A stretch of 7,980 nt of DNA from CAYMEV01 sp964431655 [NCBI: uncultured bacterium] (GTDB lineage Bacteria; CAYMEV01). The position numbers were made by a program, and so were the translations under genes. A model generated the notes under the pieces. It searched no databases. It had not been told where the DNA came from and saw only the letters and a list, made by a program, of their open reading frames with translations. Shown here piece by piece: positions 1 through 7,300 of the stretch. The first letter of the stretch is position 1; each line of letters begins with the position of its first letter. The DNA lies in contig CAYSKJ010000142.1 of the NCBI GenBank assembly GCA_964431655.1, positions 1 through 7,980 on the forward strand, given 5' to 3'.

Positions 1-1
1 C

Positions 2-100
2 CTGGCATCCGGTTATGATTTTGCTGTGGATATGATCATGGGCGGGGAACTGGAAAATACAGTATTTATTGAAAGAGTAGCCAGGAAAGTACCCGACTGA
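2..100 (+). CDS. C-terminal fragment of an unrecognised protein
   Basis: An open frame runs from the window edge to a TGA at 98-100 and gives the last 32 residues of a protein, ending VARKVPD. The start lies outside the window. The fragment is mildly acidic and mixed hydrophobic, with no signal peptide or membrane segment visible and no motif I recognise, so no function is proposed. It lies on the same strand as the purF-type gene, whose start is 112 bases downstream. That gap contains a good promoter, so the downstream gene need not depend on read-through from this one. The call rests only on the uninterrupted frame, the ordinary-looking composition and the gap after the stop. Confidence 0.55.
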   Translation: MASGYDFAVDMIMGGELENTVFIERVARKVPD

Positions 101-162
101 CACCTTTTTTTTGCCTGTGGCTTTTATTTTGAGCAAAACAATTATTGACTTTTGGCAGAATT

Positions 163-191
163 TTGATAGCATTCTATCTCTCTATTATACT
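163..191 (+). promoter_or_regulatory. Probable sigma-70-type promoter of the purF-type gene
   Basis: TTGATA at 163-168 matches the -35 consensus at five of six positions. TATACT at 186-191 matches the -10 at five of six, and the spacer is exactly 17 bases. Transcription would start near 198, leaving a leader of about 15 bases that contains the AGGAG ribosome site. A leader this short leaves no room for a purine riboswitch. Regulation, if any, would be by a repressor or at the level of initiation; no clear operator palindrome is seen. Confidence 0.6.
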
Positions 192-201
192 CATGATATT
201 T

Positions 202-206
202 AGGAG
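202..206 (+). promoter_or_regulatory. Ribosome binding site of the purF-type gene
   Basis: AGGAG lies six bases before the ATG at 213. This supports a start at Met-Cys-Gly with no propeptide. Confidence 0.75.
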
Positions 207-212
207 CTGTTT

Positions 213-1706
213 ATGTGCGGTATTTTTGGTATATTCGGCCATCCTGACGGAAAACTGCTGACCATTGAGGGTATCTCAAGTCTTCAGCACAGGGGGCAGG
301 ACGCCACCGGAATAGCTGCTTACCAGTTCAACGGTAAAAGCAGGCAAGCGTCAAGCATGAAGGGAAGGAAGATCAGGATCAAAAAGGATAAGGGCCTGGT
401 TGATGAAGTTTTAAATACTGCGGATGTTCACAATCTTGCCGGTGACGCCTTTATTGCACATGTAAGGTGGCCTACCCAGGGAGATGATTCAGAAAGGAAT
501 GTCCAGCCTCACTATACTCAGAGCCTTTCAGGCAAGATGGCCATGGTCAGCAATGGCGATATTGTAAATATCTCAGAACTTGAGAATTATCTCATGGAAA
601 ACAAGGTAAGAATATATTCTGAAAACGATGCGGAGATAATTTGCGCTTATATTCATTCCCGTTTATATGACGGCAGTATGACCCTTGTAGAAAGCATAAA
701 GGAAGCAATGGAGGATATAAAGGGAAGTTATTCCGCCCTCATGATGACAGAGTTTGAGCAGAGCCTTTATGCCTTCAGGGACCCTCTGGGCATAAGGCCT
801 TTTTATATAGGGAAAAAAGACGGCTGTTTCTGTTTTGCATCAGAATCATGCGCCCTGCAGTCCATAGATGCTGAGATATACATTGATGAAGAAAAGGGCA
901 TTATAGGCGAAGTCCCTCCGGGATCAATACTTAAGGTATCAGAAGACGGCCTTGAAATATGCTATGATATGAGGGCGAAAAAAAATGCCTTCTGCGTATT
1001 TGAATATATCTATTTCTCAAGGCCCGATTCCATAGCTCCCCATTTCATCAAGGAGGGAAGGAGTTTTCAGAACTGCAGGCAGAGGCTCGGGGCAGTCCTT
1101 GCAAAAAAGGATATTGAAAAGGGTTTTTCTGCTGACCTGGTCATACCAGTGCCCAAAGGCGGGATTCCGGCAGCTATAGGCTACAGCAATGAGGGGGATT
1201 TTCCTCTGGGTATCGGAATTATTGAAAATCCAAGGCTAAGAGGCATGAGAACCTTTATAGAAAGCAGTCTCTCAAAAAGGCAGAAGTCAGCGCATAAAAA
1301 ATACAACTTTCTTAAAGACATTATCTCAGGCAGAAGGGTTGTTGTTGTTGACGACAGCATAGTAAGGGGGCTTACGACAGGCTGGGTGGTTGACAAGCTG
1401 TGGAATGCCGGCGCAAAAGAAGTCCATGTCAGGATTCCTTCCCCCCCTTATGCCTATGGCTGTCATTACGGTGTTGAAACAAGGGATAATGACTCTCTAA
1501 TAGCAAATACATTTGAGGATATGATAAGTAACAGGAGACTTGATGACTTTTACAGTACAATCAAGAACAGAATAAGCAAAAAAGAGGCCTCAAGCCTGAG
1601 GTATCTGACCATCGAGGAGATGTTTCAGGCACTGGAGATTAAAGATTACGAGAATAAATTCTGTATGGCATGTTTTAACAGTGAGTATCCCATCCCTGTG
1701 AAATGA
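213..1706 (+). CDS. purF: PurF-type amidophosphoribosyltransferase, divergent
   Basis: Family role: glutamine-dependent conversion of PRPP to phosphoribosylamine, the first step of de novo purine synthesis, in the cytoplasm. Residues 2 to about 235 form the N-terminal-nucleophile glutaminase domain: Cys2 directly after Met (no propeptide), HRG at 26-28, Arg85, Asn114-Gly115 and Asp139. Residues 260-487 form the phosphoribosyltransferase domain, with FEYIYFSRPDS at 263-273 and DDSIVRG at 380-386. Cys261, Cys417, Cys484 and Cys487 occupy the four iron-sulfur positions of the Bacillus-type enzyme. Its 497 residues are normal length. Oddities: the pyrophosphate loop reads VPKGG (313-317) where VPDSG-like sequences are usual, the PRPP loop reads RGLTT instead of RGTTS, and the usual KNRYVGRTFI reads ENPRLRGMRTFI. 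It could therefore be a secondary paralogue with altered substrate handling. The family call is firm; equating it with the housekeeping purF is less so. Confidence 0.88.
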   Translation: MCGIFGIFGHPDGKLLTIEGISSLQHRGQDATGIAAYQFNGKSRQASSMKGRKIRIKKDKGLVDEVLNTADVHNLAGDAFIAHVRWPTQGDDSERNVQPHYTQSLSGKMAMVSNGDIVNISELENYLMENKVRIYSENDAEIICAYIHSRLYDGSMTLVESIKEAMEDIKGSYSALMMTEFEQSLYAFRDPLGIRPFYIGKKDGCFCFASESCALQSIDAEIYIDEEKGIIGEVPPGSILKVSEDGLEICYDMRAKKNAFCVFEYIYFSRPDSIAPHFIKEGRSFQNCRQRLGAVLAKKDIEKGFSADLVIPVPKGGIPAAIGYSNEGDFPLGIGIIENPRLRGMRTFIESSLSKRQKSAHKKYNFLKDIISGRRVVVVDDSIVRGLTTGWVVDKLWNAGAKEVHVRIPSPPYAYGCHYGVETRDNDSLIANTFEDMISNRRLDDFYSTIKNRISKKEASSLRYLTIEEMFQALEIKDYENKFCMACFNSEYPIPVK

Positions 1707-1743
1707 AACTGCAGGCATGGGCTCTAAGATCACATGAAATTTA

Positions 1744-1772
1744 TTGACAGAAACCGATATTTATAGATAAAT
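1744..1772 (+). promoter_or_regulatory. Possible promoter before the basic small protein gene
   Basis: A perfect -35 hexamer, TTGACA (1744-1749), is followed after 16 bases by GATAAA (1766-1771), which matches the -10 consensus at four of six positions. The 7-base word GATAAAT occurs twice, at 1766-1772 and 1774-1780, as a close direct repeat. This could be a small regulator site or chance in AT-rich sequence. It would let the small gene and gmd be transcribed independently of the purF-type gene. Confidence 0.4.
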
Positions 1773-1795
1773 TGATAAATCTTTGAATTAATACT

Positions 1796-1801
1796 AGGAG
1801 G
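1796..1801 (+). promoter_or_regulatory. Strong Shine-Dalgarno site with two possible starts
   Basis: A perfect AGGAGG lies five bases before a TTG (1807) and eleven before an in-frame ATG (1813). Spacing favours the TTG, codon preference favours the ATG, and the choice changes the protein by only two residues. A Shine-Dalgarno match this good argues that the small frame is translated. Confidence 0.75.
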
Positions 1802-1806
1802 ATTAG

Positions 1807-2094
1807 TTGCTAATGAAGCAGAAGCATGACTTAGGAGTTCTGAAGGCACTGCTAAAAAGGAATGAGAACAGGGAAAAAAAACTGAAGCTGTATATACAGG
1901 AAAATAAGGAAACAAAAAAGAAAATCAAAAATCCTGAAACCGGCGAAGAGAAAGAAATAACTGTTACACCTATCCATTATAAAAAAAGATTGAGGAGAGT
2001 CAAGAGAAGGATAAAGAGGCTTAATACTGTCATTCAGAAGCTTGAGAGCCCTGTTCCAAAAATGTCCAGGAAAAAAACCAAAAAAGCAGAGTAG
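1807..2094 (+). CDS. Small, highly basic protein of unknown function
   Basis: I do not recognise this family. The protein has 95 residues from the TTG, or 93 from the ATG at 1813. About a third of residues are Lys or Arg (23 Lys, 9 Arg) against 11 acidic ones, so the net charge is near +21. It reads as two charged helices (about residues 9-41 and 57-80) joined by a loop containing PETGEEKE and ITVTP, with a Lys-rich tail (85-93). There is no signal peptide, membrane segment or cysteine. The composition suggests a nucleic-acid- or ribosome-associated protein, or a coiled-coil adaptor, but this is inference. It is likely real because of the perfect AGGAGG, the upstream promoter candidate, and the gmd gene starting only nine bases after its stop. 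It is probably co-transcribed with gmd. Confidence 0.72.
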   Translation: MLMKQKHDLGVLKALLKRNENREKKLKLYIQENKETKKKIKNPETGEEKEITVTPIHYKKRLRRVKRRIKRLNTVIQKLESPVPKMSRKKTKKAE

Positions 2095-2096
2095 GT
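2090..2096 (+). promoter_or_regulatory. gmd ribosome site overlapping the upstream stop codon
   Basis: AGTAGGT matches AGGAGGT at six of seven positions and lies seven bases before the ATG at 2104. It contains the TAG stop (2092-2094) of the small basic protein gene, so ribosomes finishing that gene end on the gmd initiation site. This suggests translational coupling. Confidence 0.6.
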
Positions 2097-2103
2097 AAAA
2101 ATT

Positions 2104-3072
2104 ATGCCGACAGCACTGATTACAGGTATCACTGGCCAGGATGGTTCCTATCTTGCAGAATATCTGCTGGGCATTGGGTATAAGGTCTATGGCATGGTCA
2201 GAAGAGCAAGTACCGAAACATTTTCCCGAATAGAGCATATCAAGTCAAAACTGAATATTCTACAGGGAGATCTTCTGGATCAGCTCTCGCTGATAAACGC
2301 CATAGAAGAATCAAAACCCGATGAGGTTTATAATCTTGCGGCAATGTCCTTTGTGCCTACATCCTGGAACCAGCCTGTACTAACAGCAGAATTTACTGCT
2401 GTAGGTGTTACCCGGATGCTTGAAGCCATAAGAATTGTCAACCCGAAAATCAGATTCTACCAGGCGTCTTCCAGCGAGATGTTCGGGAAAGTCCGGGAAG
2501 TCCCCCAGACCGAAAAAACTCCTTTCTATCCCAGAAGTCCCTACGGTGTTGCAAAGGCATACGGCCATTATATAACAGTTAATTACAGGGAATCTTACGG
2601 AATATTTGCATGTTCGGGCATCCTTTTCAACCATGAGTCTCCCAGAAGGGGACTTGAGTTTGTAACCAGAAAGATATCGCATACTACAGCCATGATAAAG
2701 CACGGACTTGCCAATAAGCTTGCCCTTGGAAACCTTGATGCAAAAAGGGACTGGGGTTATGCGGGTGATTATATAAAAGCCATGCACCTTATGCTTAATT
2801 ATTCCCATCCGGGCGATTATGTTATATCAACCGGTGAATCCCACAGTGTAAGAGATTTTGTCAGGATTGCCTTTGACCATGCCGGTCTTGACTGGAATGA
2901 ATATATTACCATTGACCAGAGATTTTTCAGGCCTGCAGAGGTTGATCATCTGATAGGTGATCCGGGAAAAGCCAAAGAAAAGCTTGGATGGACACCCCAG
3001 GTGAGTTTTCCGGAGCTTGTAAAAATGATGGTTGATGCAGACATTGAGATTTTGAGGTCAAATCAAAGCTAA
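2104..3072 (+). CDS. gmd: GDP-mannose 4,6-dehydratase
   Basis: The family converts GDP-D-mannose to GDP-4-keto-6-deoxy-D-mannose with bound NADP(H), the entry to GDP-fucose, GDP-rhamnose and related sugars used in surface glycans. It is a cytoplasmic extended short-chain dehydrogenase. Visible are the Rossmann motif GITGQDG (Gly8, Gly11, Gly14), the NADP-type RRAS at 33-36, catalytic Ser123-Ser124-Glu125, and Tyr147/Lys151 in [11 protein letters not shown]. Family signatures are YRESYG (161-166), [10 protein letters not shown] (174-183), RDWGYAGDY (215-223) and [14 protein letters not shown] (274-287). Ser123 stands where the E. coli enzyme has Thr, a conservative change. At 322 residues it matches the shorter bacterial Gmd form. 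No partner such as GDP-fucose synthase (fcl) or Rmd is in the window, so the end product is unknown. The identification is firm. Confidence 0.95.
   Translation: MPTALITGITGQDGSYLAEYLLGIGYKVYGMVRRASTETFSRIEHIKSKLNILQGDLLDQLSLINAIEESKPDEVYNLAAMSFVPTSWNQPVLTAEFTAVGVTRMLEAIRIVNPKIRFYQASSSEMFGKVREVPQTEKTPFYPRSPYGVAKAYGHYITVNYRESYGIFACSGILFNHESPRRGLEFVTRKISHTTAMIKHGLANKLALGNLDAKRDWGYAGDYIKAMHLMLNYSHPGDYVISTGESHSVRDFVRIAFDHAGLDWNEYITIDQRFFRPAEVDHLIGDPGKAKEKLGWTPQVSFPELVKMMVDADIEILRSNQS
3069..3072. other. Overlapping convergent stop codons
   Basis: The + strand TAA of gmd (3070-3072) and the - strand TAG of the HD gene (3069-3071) share two bases within the 4-base CTAA. No hairpin with a U-tract fits between the two genes, so each transcript probably runs into the 3' end of the other. 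Confidence 0.8.
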
Positions 3073-4328
3073 ACCCTGTCTATTTTCATTAACTCATCCA
3101 TAATCATATCGGATTTATTAAACACAAGCTCTCTATATTCAGGATGGGAACCCACCCTTATGCAGAGTGATCCGTAATATTCTCCGTTAAGCTTGTTATA
3201 ATGCACAGGATCGGATCTCTCAAAGGATAATATCTCTTCTGTATCAGGGCAGTACAGCCTGACATCTTTTGGAAGGAGCCTTTTCAAGTGTGGTGATGAA
3301 GCAATAAGAAGACAGCCTCTTGGTATTTGCAAGATTCCGCAGATGTGGTCTTCAAGCTCCCGGCTGAACCCGAGGTCCGTGCAATTTTTAAAAAGCCTCA
3401 TTATAGTGTCGGAATCAAGGCCGAACACCTTAATCCACTTATTGGCAATCCGTTCCTGATAAACATATGCAGAAGGCCTTACAACAATGGATGAAAGGAA
3501 TATATTTCTTTCAGTGAGATTGGTAAAAATCAATTTTGATACACTGCTGTCTGAATTCGCAATAAGGCTTTCTGCCTGGCTGTCTGTTAAATTCCATATC
3601 TCATCCCTTAAATCAGGTTTCCGTTCAATAAGCTCCTGGATTGCCCGCGAGAACATCCTTTCAATCATCAGGGATGTCTTGTTCAAATATCCATTCTTGT
3701 GAATGAATGCATAAAACATCTGAACCCTTTTGATATCCTCCATAGCCTTCTCATCAATTACATAATGTCCATTGTGTATGAGGGTATGCTCTATCAGTGA
3801 GAGGGGGTCAGGAGCCCCGATAAACCCTATGTGCAAAGAATCTCTCAGCATATAATCCAGCTTATCTGATCCGATATTGCGGTCTCTGACTATATCTGCC
3901 ATGGGTGAGGGTTTTACGGCAAAATTTTCAAAGTCATTATAACTTACACCAGCAGACTCAATTTCCTTTTTCATCTCTGAAATTCTTATAAAGAACCTGT
4001 TATTGTGACTGTCTCTGAGCAAGGGCTCTATCTCATGGCTGAAAGGACCGTGCCCTATGTCATGGAGCAGTGAATATAGCCGGATAAGCTTGCAGGTATA
4101 GGTATCCGGTCTGATCCTGTCAATAATTTTATCTGTCCAGAAAAGGCATCCCAGAGAGTGTTCGAACCTGGTATGTACTGCTCCGGGGAAGATGCGGAAC
4201 AGATTTCCCAGCTGTTTTACGTATCTCAGCCTCTGGAAAGCCGGGGAGTCAATTACAGGAATAAGGCCGGAGATATCTACCAGATGACTGCCTGGGACAA
4301 GGATAGTCTTTCTGCTGGAGAAAGGCAC
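3069..4328 (-). CDS. HD-superfamily (dNTPase/SAMHD1-like) phosphohydrolase
   Basis: Its 419 residues resemble the COG1078 HD hydrolases (Bacillus YwfO type), relatives of SAMHD1 that remove triphosphate from dNTPs or hydrolyse related nucleotides; the actual substrate is unknown. Metal and active-site residues, aligned with SAMHD1 from memory, are Arg54 and His57 in HTRFEHSLG, His89-Asp90 and His93/His98 in [10 protein letters not shown] (89-98), and Asp155, Lys156, Tyr159 and Asp163 in [10 protein letters not shown]. The usual His-Glu pair a little further on is not obvious: His108 is followed by Asn. Residues 200-419 are the less conserved helical and alpha/beta tail typical of the family. 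It is cytoplasmic, with no membrane segment. The GTG start (4326-4328) is fixed by an in-frame TGA just upstream, and it shares its first base with the stop of the receptor gene, implying coupled translation. Its stop overlaps that of gmd. Confidence 0.88.
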   Translation of the reverse strand: MPFSSRKTILVPGSHLVDISGLIPVIDSPAFQRLRYVKQLGNLFRIFPGAVHTRFEHSLGCLFWTDKIIDRIRPDTYTCKLIRLYSLLHDIGHGPFSHEIEPLLRDSHNNRFFIRISEMKKEIESAGVSYNDFENFAVKPSPMADIVRDRNIGSDKLDYMLRDSLHIGFIGAPDPLSLIEHTLIHNGHYVIDEKAMEDIKRVQMFYAFIHKNGYLNKTSLMIERMFSRAIQELIERKPDLRDEIWNLTDSQAESLIANSDSSVSKLIFTNLTERNIFLSSIVVRPSAYVYQERIANKWIKVFGLDSDTIMRLFKNCTDLGFSRELEDHICGILQIPRGCLLIASSPHLKRLLPKDVRLYCPDTEEILSFERSDPVHYNKLNGEYYGSLCIRVGSHPEYRELVFNKSDMIMDELMKIDRV

Positions 4329-7300
4329 TAATCATCCCTCTTAAAAAACCAGGAAAATTTTGGAACAAAATAGGGAAATACGCTTTTTATTGGGCATATC
4401 AGCTCATATCTATGGGCAAGGAAATGCTTATTGTAACATATTGGTATTGCAGGGACCTCTTCAAAGAGGATTTCCTCCGCATCATAATATAACTGCTTTC
4501 TTTTTTCCACATCATGAACATACTGGGCGTTTTCAATCAGACTGTCAAAATGCTCATTTCTCCAACCTGATTTTGAGCCAAGATTGTCGATATGCTTGGA
4601 GTGGAATATGGGATAGAGAAAATTATCAGGGTCCAGGTAGTCTGCATGCCATATAAGATAATTCATGGGCTGGCTGATTCTTTTTATCCTGTATTCTTCA
4701 TCTTCCAGGGCTGTATACTTCATTTTAATTCCAAGGGTGTCGAGAGTATCAAAAAGGAATTTTATAGTGGCTGAAGGCCTGAAACCTTCCGGATATACAG
4801 ATCTGTTGTAGCAGTATTCGCATTCCGCGGGTAAGCTGAGTTTTGATTTCTCAATAAGCTCTTTTGCCTTATCCAGATCAAACCTTGCCAGATCTTTTCT
4901 GGGTGAATGCCCCAGAATGCCGGGCGGTATAAAGGATTCAGCCTTCCTGTTATGGTTTGCAAAGATATCCTTTATAAGCTTTTCCCGGTTTATCGCAAGC
5001 AGGAGTGCCTTTCTTATGTCCGGGTCATTAAACGGGGGTTTTGTTGTATTAAGTATCAGTATGTTTACAGAATATATTTCAATTGGTTCTATAATTACAC
5101 CGGAACTGCTTCTTACAAATTTTGAAAAATCATTGGTTGAAACAACTACATGGGGAATAATATGGGCTTTTTTTGTAAAGAGGTCCTTGTATCTCAACCC
5201 GTCCTGGAACCGTAGATAATCAAGGTAAGGTATGCCGGGAAGGTGGTAATTGCTGTTCCTTTCCAATAAGAGATAATCCCTTTCCACCAGCTTCTTAAAA
5301 GAAAAGGGTCCTGTACCATTAGGGCTTGGCATTGTGCAGTAATAGTCGCGATAGGGCACAATAGCCAGTTCAAGCTGGCAGAGAGCCTGTATATAATAGA
5401 CCAGGGGTCTGGACAGCTCTATCTCAAAGGTATAATCATCTATAAGCCTTATTCCCCTGAGTGATGAATCAGAACCCTCAATAAAATCTTCAAAGCCTGC
5501 TATGGGGCCCAAAAATTGGCTAAGCTTGCTGTAATTATCTGCATATACCTGTTTCAGTCTTTCAAAGGTATATTTTACATCCCTTGATGTAAGATGTTCA
5601 CCTTGATGAAAATACACATTCTTTTTCAGATAGAATGTTATTTTACTGCCATCGGTTGATATATCAAAACTTTCACATAACAGGGGTTTTATATCTGAAC
5701 TTGATGAATATTCAAGTAAAGGCTCGTAAATATTGGAAATAACCATTATCTTCTCGACACTGGAAATCAAGGCTGGGTCAATGACAGGGTTATCCGTTAG
5801 ACTGTAGCTTATAACCAGCTCACCCCCTTTCAGTGGTTTCATTCCCCGGTAGTAGTCTGTAAGGGTTTCAAGACGATGATATTCGGACTGTATTTTGTAA
5901 GAGGTCATCGAAAGGTCTTTTAATGTGAACAGGTCATTTAGAGAGTAAGTTTCCACCTCTTTAAATGAATTCTCTATGCTGTCCCTGTGATTGGAAATCT
6001 CCGAACTAATATTTTTAATATTTGCGATATGGTCATTTATTTCACTTATCAGGGAAATAATATCTTTAGCTTTGTATAACTGTCCGTGAATTTCATTCTT
6101 TAACCCATTAGTAATTTCTGACAATCTGCTTCCGACTCCCTGAAGACTTTCAAATTCAAGTTGAAGACTGCTGTTTTTATATTTTATATCAGCACACTGC
6201 CTGTTTATATCTTCGGTTGTTTGAAGGATTGATTTAAAATTTCTCAGCTGTGAAAAGGTAGCATGCTGGATGTCCTGAATATTCAGTATGCTTTTCCGGG
6301 AAAGTCCAATTATTCCCTGAAGCGTGTGCAGAAGGCTGATACTTTGTTTTTCAGCTGAATCAACTATTTCATTGCTTTTTATAATATTGTTTTTGCTTTC
6401 ACCGATGCAATTTTTTATATTCATTATGGTAAAGGCAATTTCTCTGGTGGACAGCTCTGTCTTTTCTGACAAAAGATGTATTTCGTCAGCCACAACATTG
6501 AAGCTTTTGCCCGATTCCCTGGAGATTGAAGCAATTATGCTTGCATTGAGAGAAAGAAGCCTGGTTTGTTTTGAAATTGCATCTATTGCCTCTATGATTA
6601 GATTTATCTGGTCCGATTCAGTGCTGAGAGTATCTATGGTGTCACTTGTTGAAGCGATTGTTGATTTTATTGTCCCTATGCTCTGGGAATAAGTACTGAT
6701 AATATCCTCACTCTTTTTTACCTCTTCGAGAACCATTTTCTGAAATTTAACCGTGGATGATACATTTTGCTCAACCTCCTGGGCTATGCTGCTGAGTTCA
6801 TCTATTGAACGGGATGTATAGCTGATAAAGCTTTTTATCTCATTTATCGCAATCTCATTTTCCTTGATTGTCTTTTGTGTGTTAAGCACTATGCTGCCGG
6901 TAATGCCGATAAGATTTATCAGTTCGTCAGCCAGCCTGTTTATGCCCTCGGAATTAGACTCTATAAGCTTTGATGTATCCAGTGTATTGTGCGTATTTTC
7001 TTCAATTAGGCCTATCTGGTTCTTAATATCTGCAAGAAGATGGTCAATATTGGATGATGAGTCCACAACATACCGGGTTGTTTCTTTCTGCGATACGGTA
7101 TTCTGATGAATATTATCTGTAGTGGATGAAAGCTTTCTGGATAAAGTGTCTATGTCCTCCCTGGTAACTTCAATCTGCAGTATAAGCTTCTGAAAAGCTG
7201 CAGATAAAAAGCTTATGCTTTCTTTCAGAGAATTTATGGAGAACTTTCTCAACTCCATATTAAAATCCACATTACTGTTGGTAATGCGGTTTATAAGCCT

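Noticed and set aside
113-129. GCCTGTGGC followed by a T-rich run, considered as a terminator for the upstream gene
   Set aside because: The stem would be only three base pairs, too weak for an intrinsic terminator.
101-212. Purine riboswitch or sigma-54 promoter before the purF-type gene
   Set aside because: The predicted leader is about 15 bases, too short for a riboswitch. TGGCA near 153-157 has no properly spaced TTGC-like element.
1707-1806. Terminator after the purF-type gene
   Set aside because: No stem of useful length followed by a T-run was found; only a trivial CATG repeat is present.
1852-2238. Open frame of 128 codons on the minus strand
   Set aside because: It is antisense to the basic small protein and the start of gmd. 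It is rich in Phe/Cys/Leu because it mirrors Lys/Glu-rich codons, and no motif was seen.
2380-2808. Open frame of 142 codons on the minus strand
   Set aside because: It is antisense to the catalytic core of gmd, whose coding is certain.
4917-5219. Open frame of 100 codons on the plus strand, with an overlapping 72-codon frame
   Set aside because: Both are antisense to well-conserved SBP_bac_5 blocks, with no plausible product.
6324-6692. Open frame of 122 codons on the plus strand
   Set aside because: It lies wholly antisense to the conserved MCP-like hairpin, and its Ser/Ile/Leu-rich composition is that expected of a shadow.
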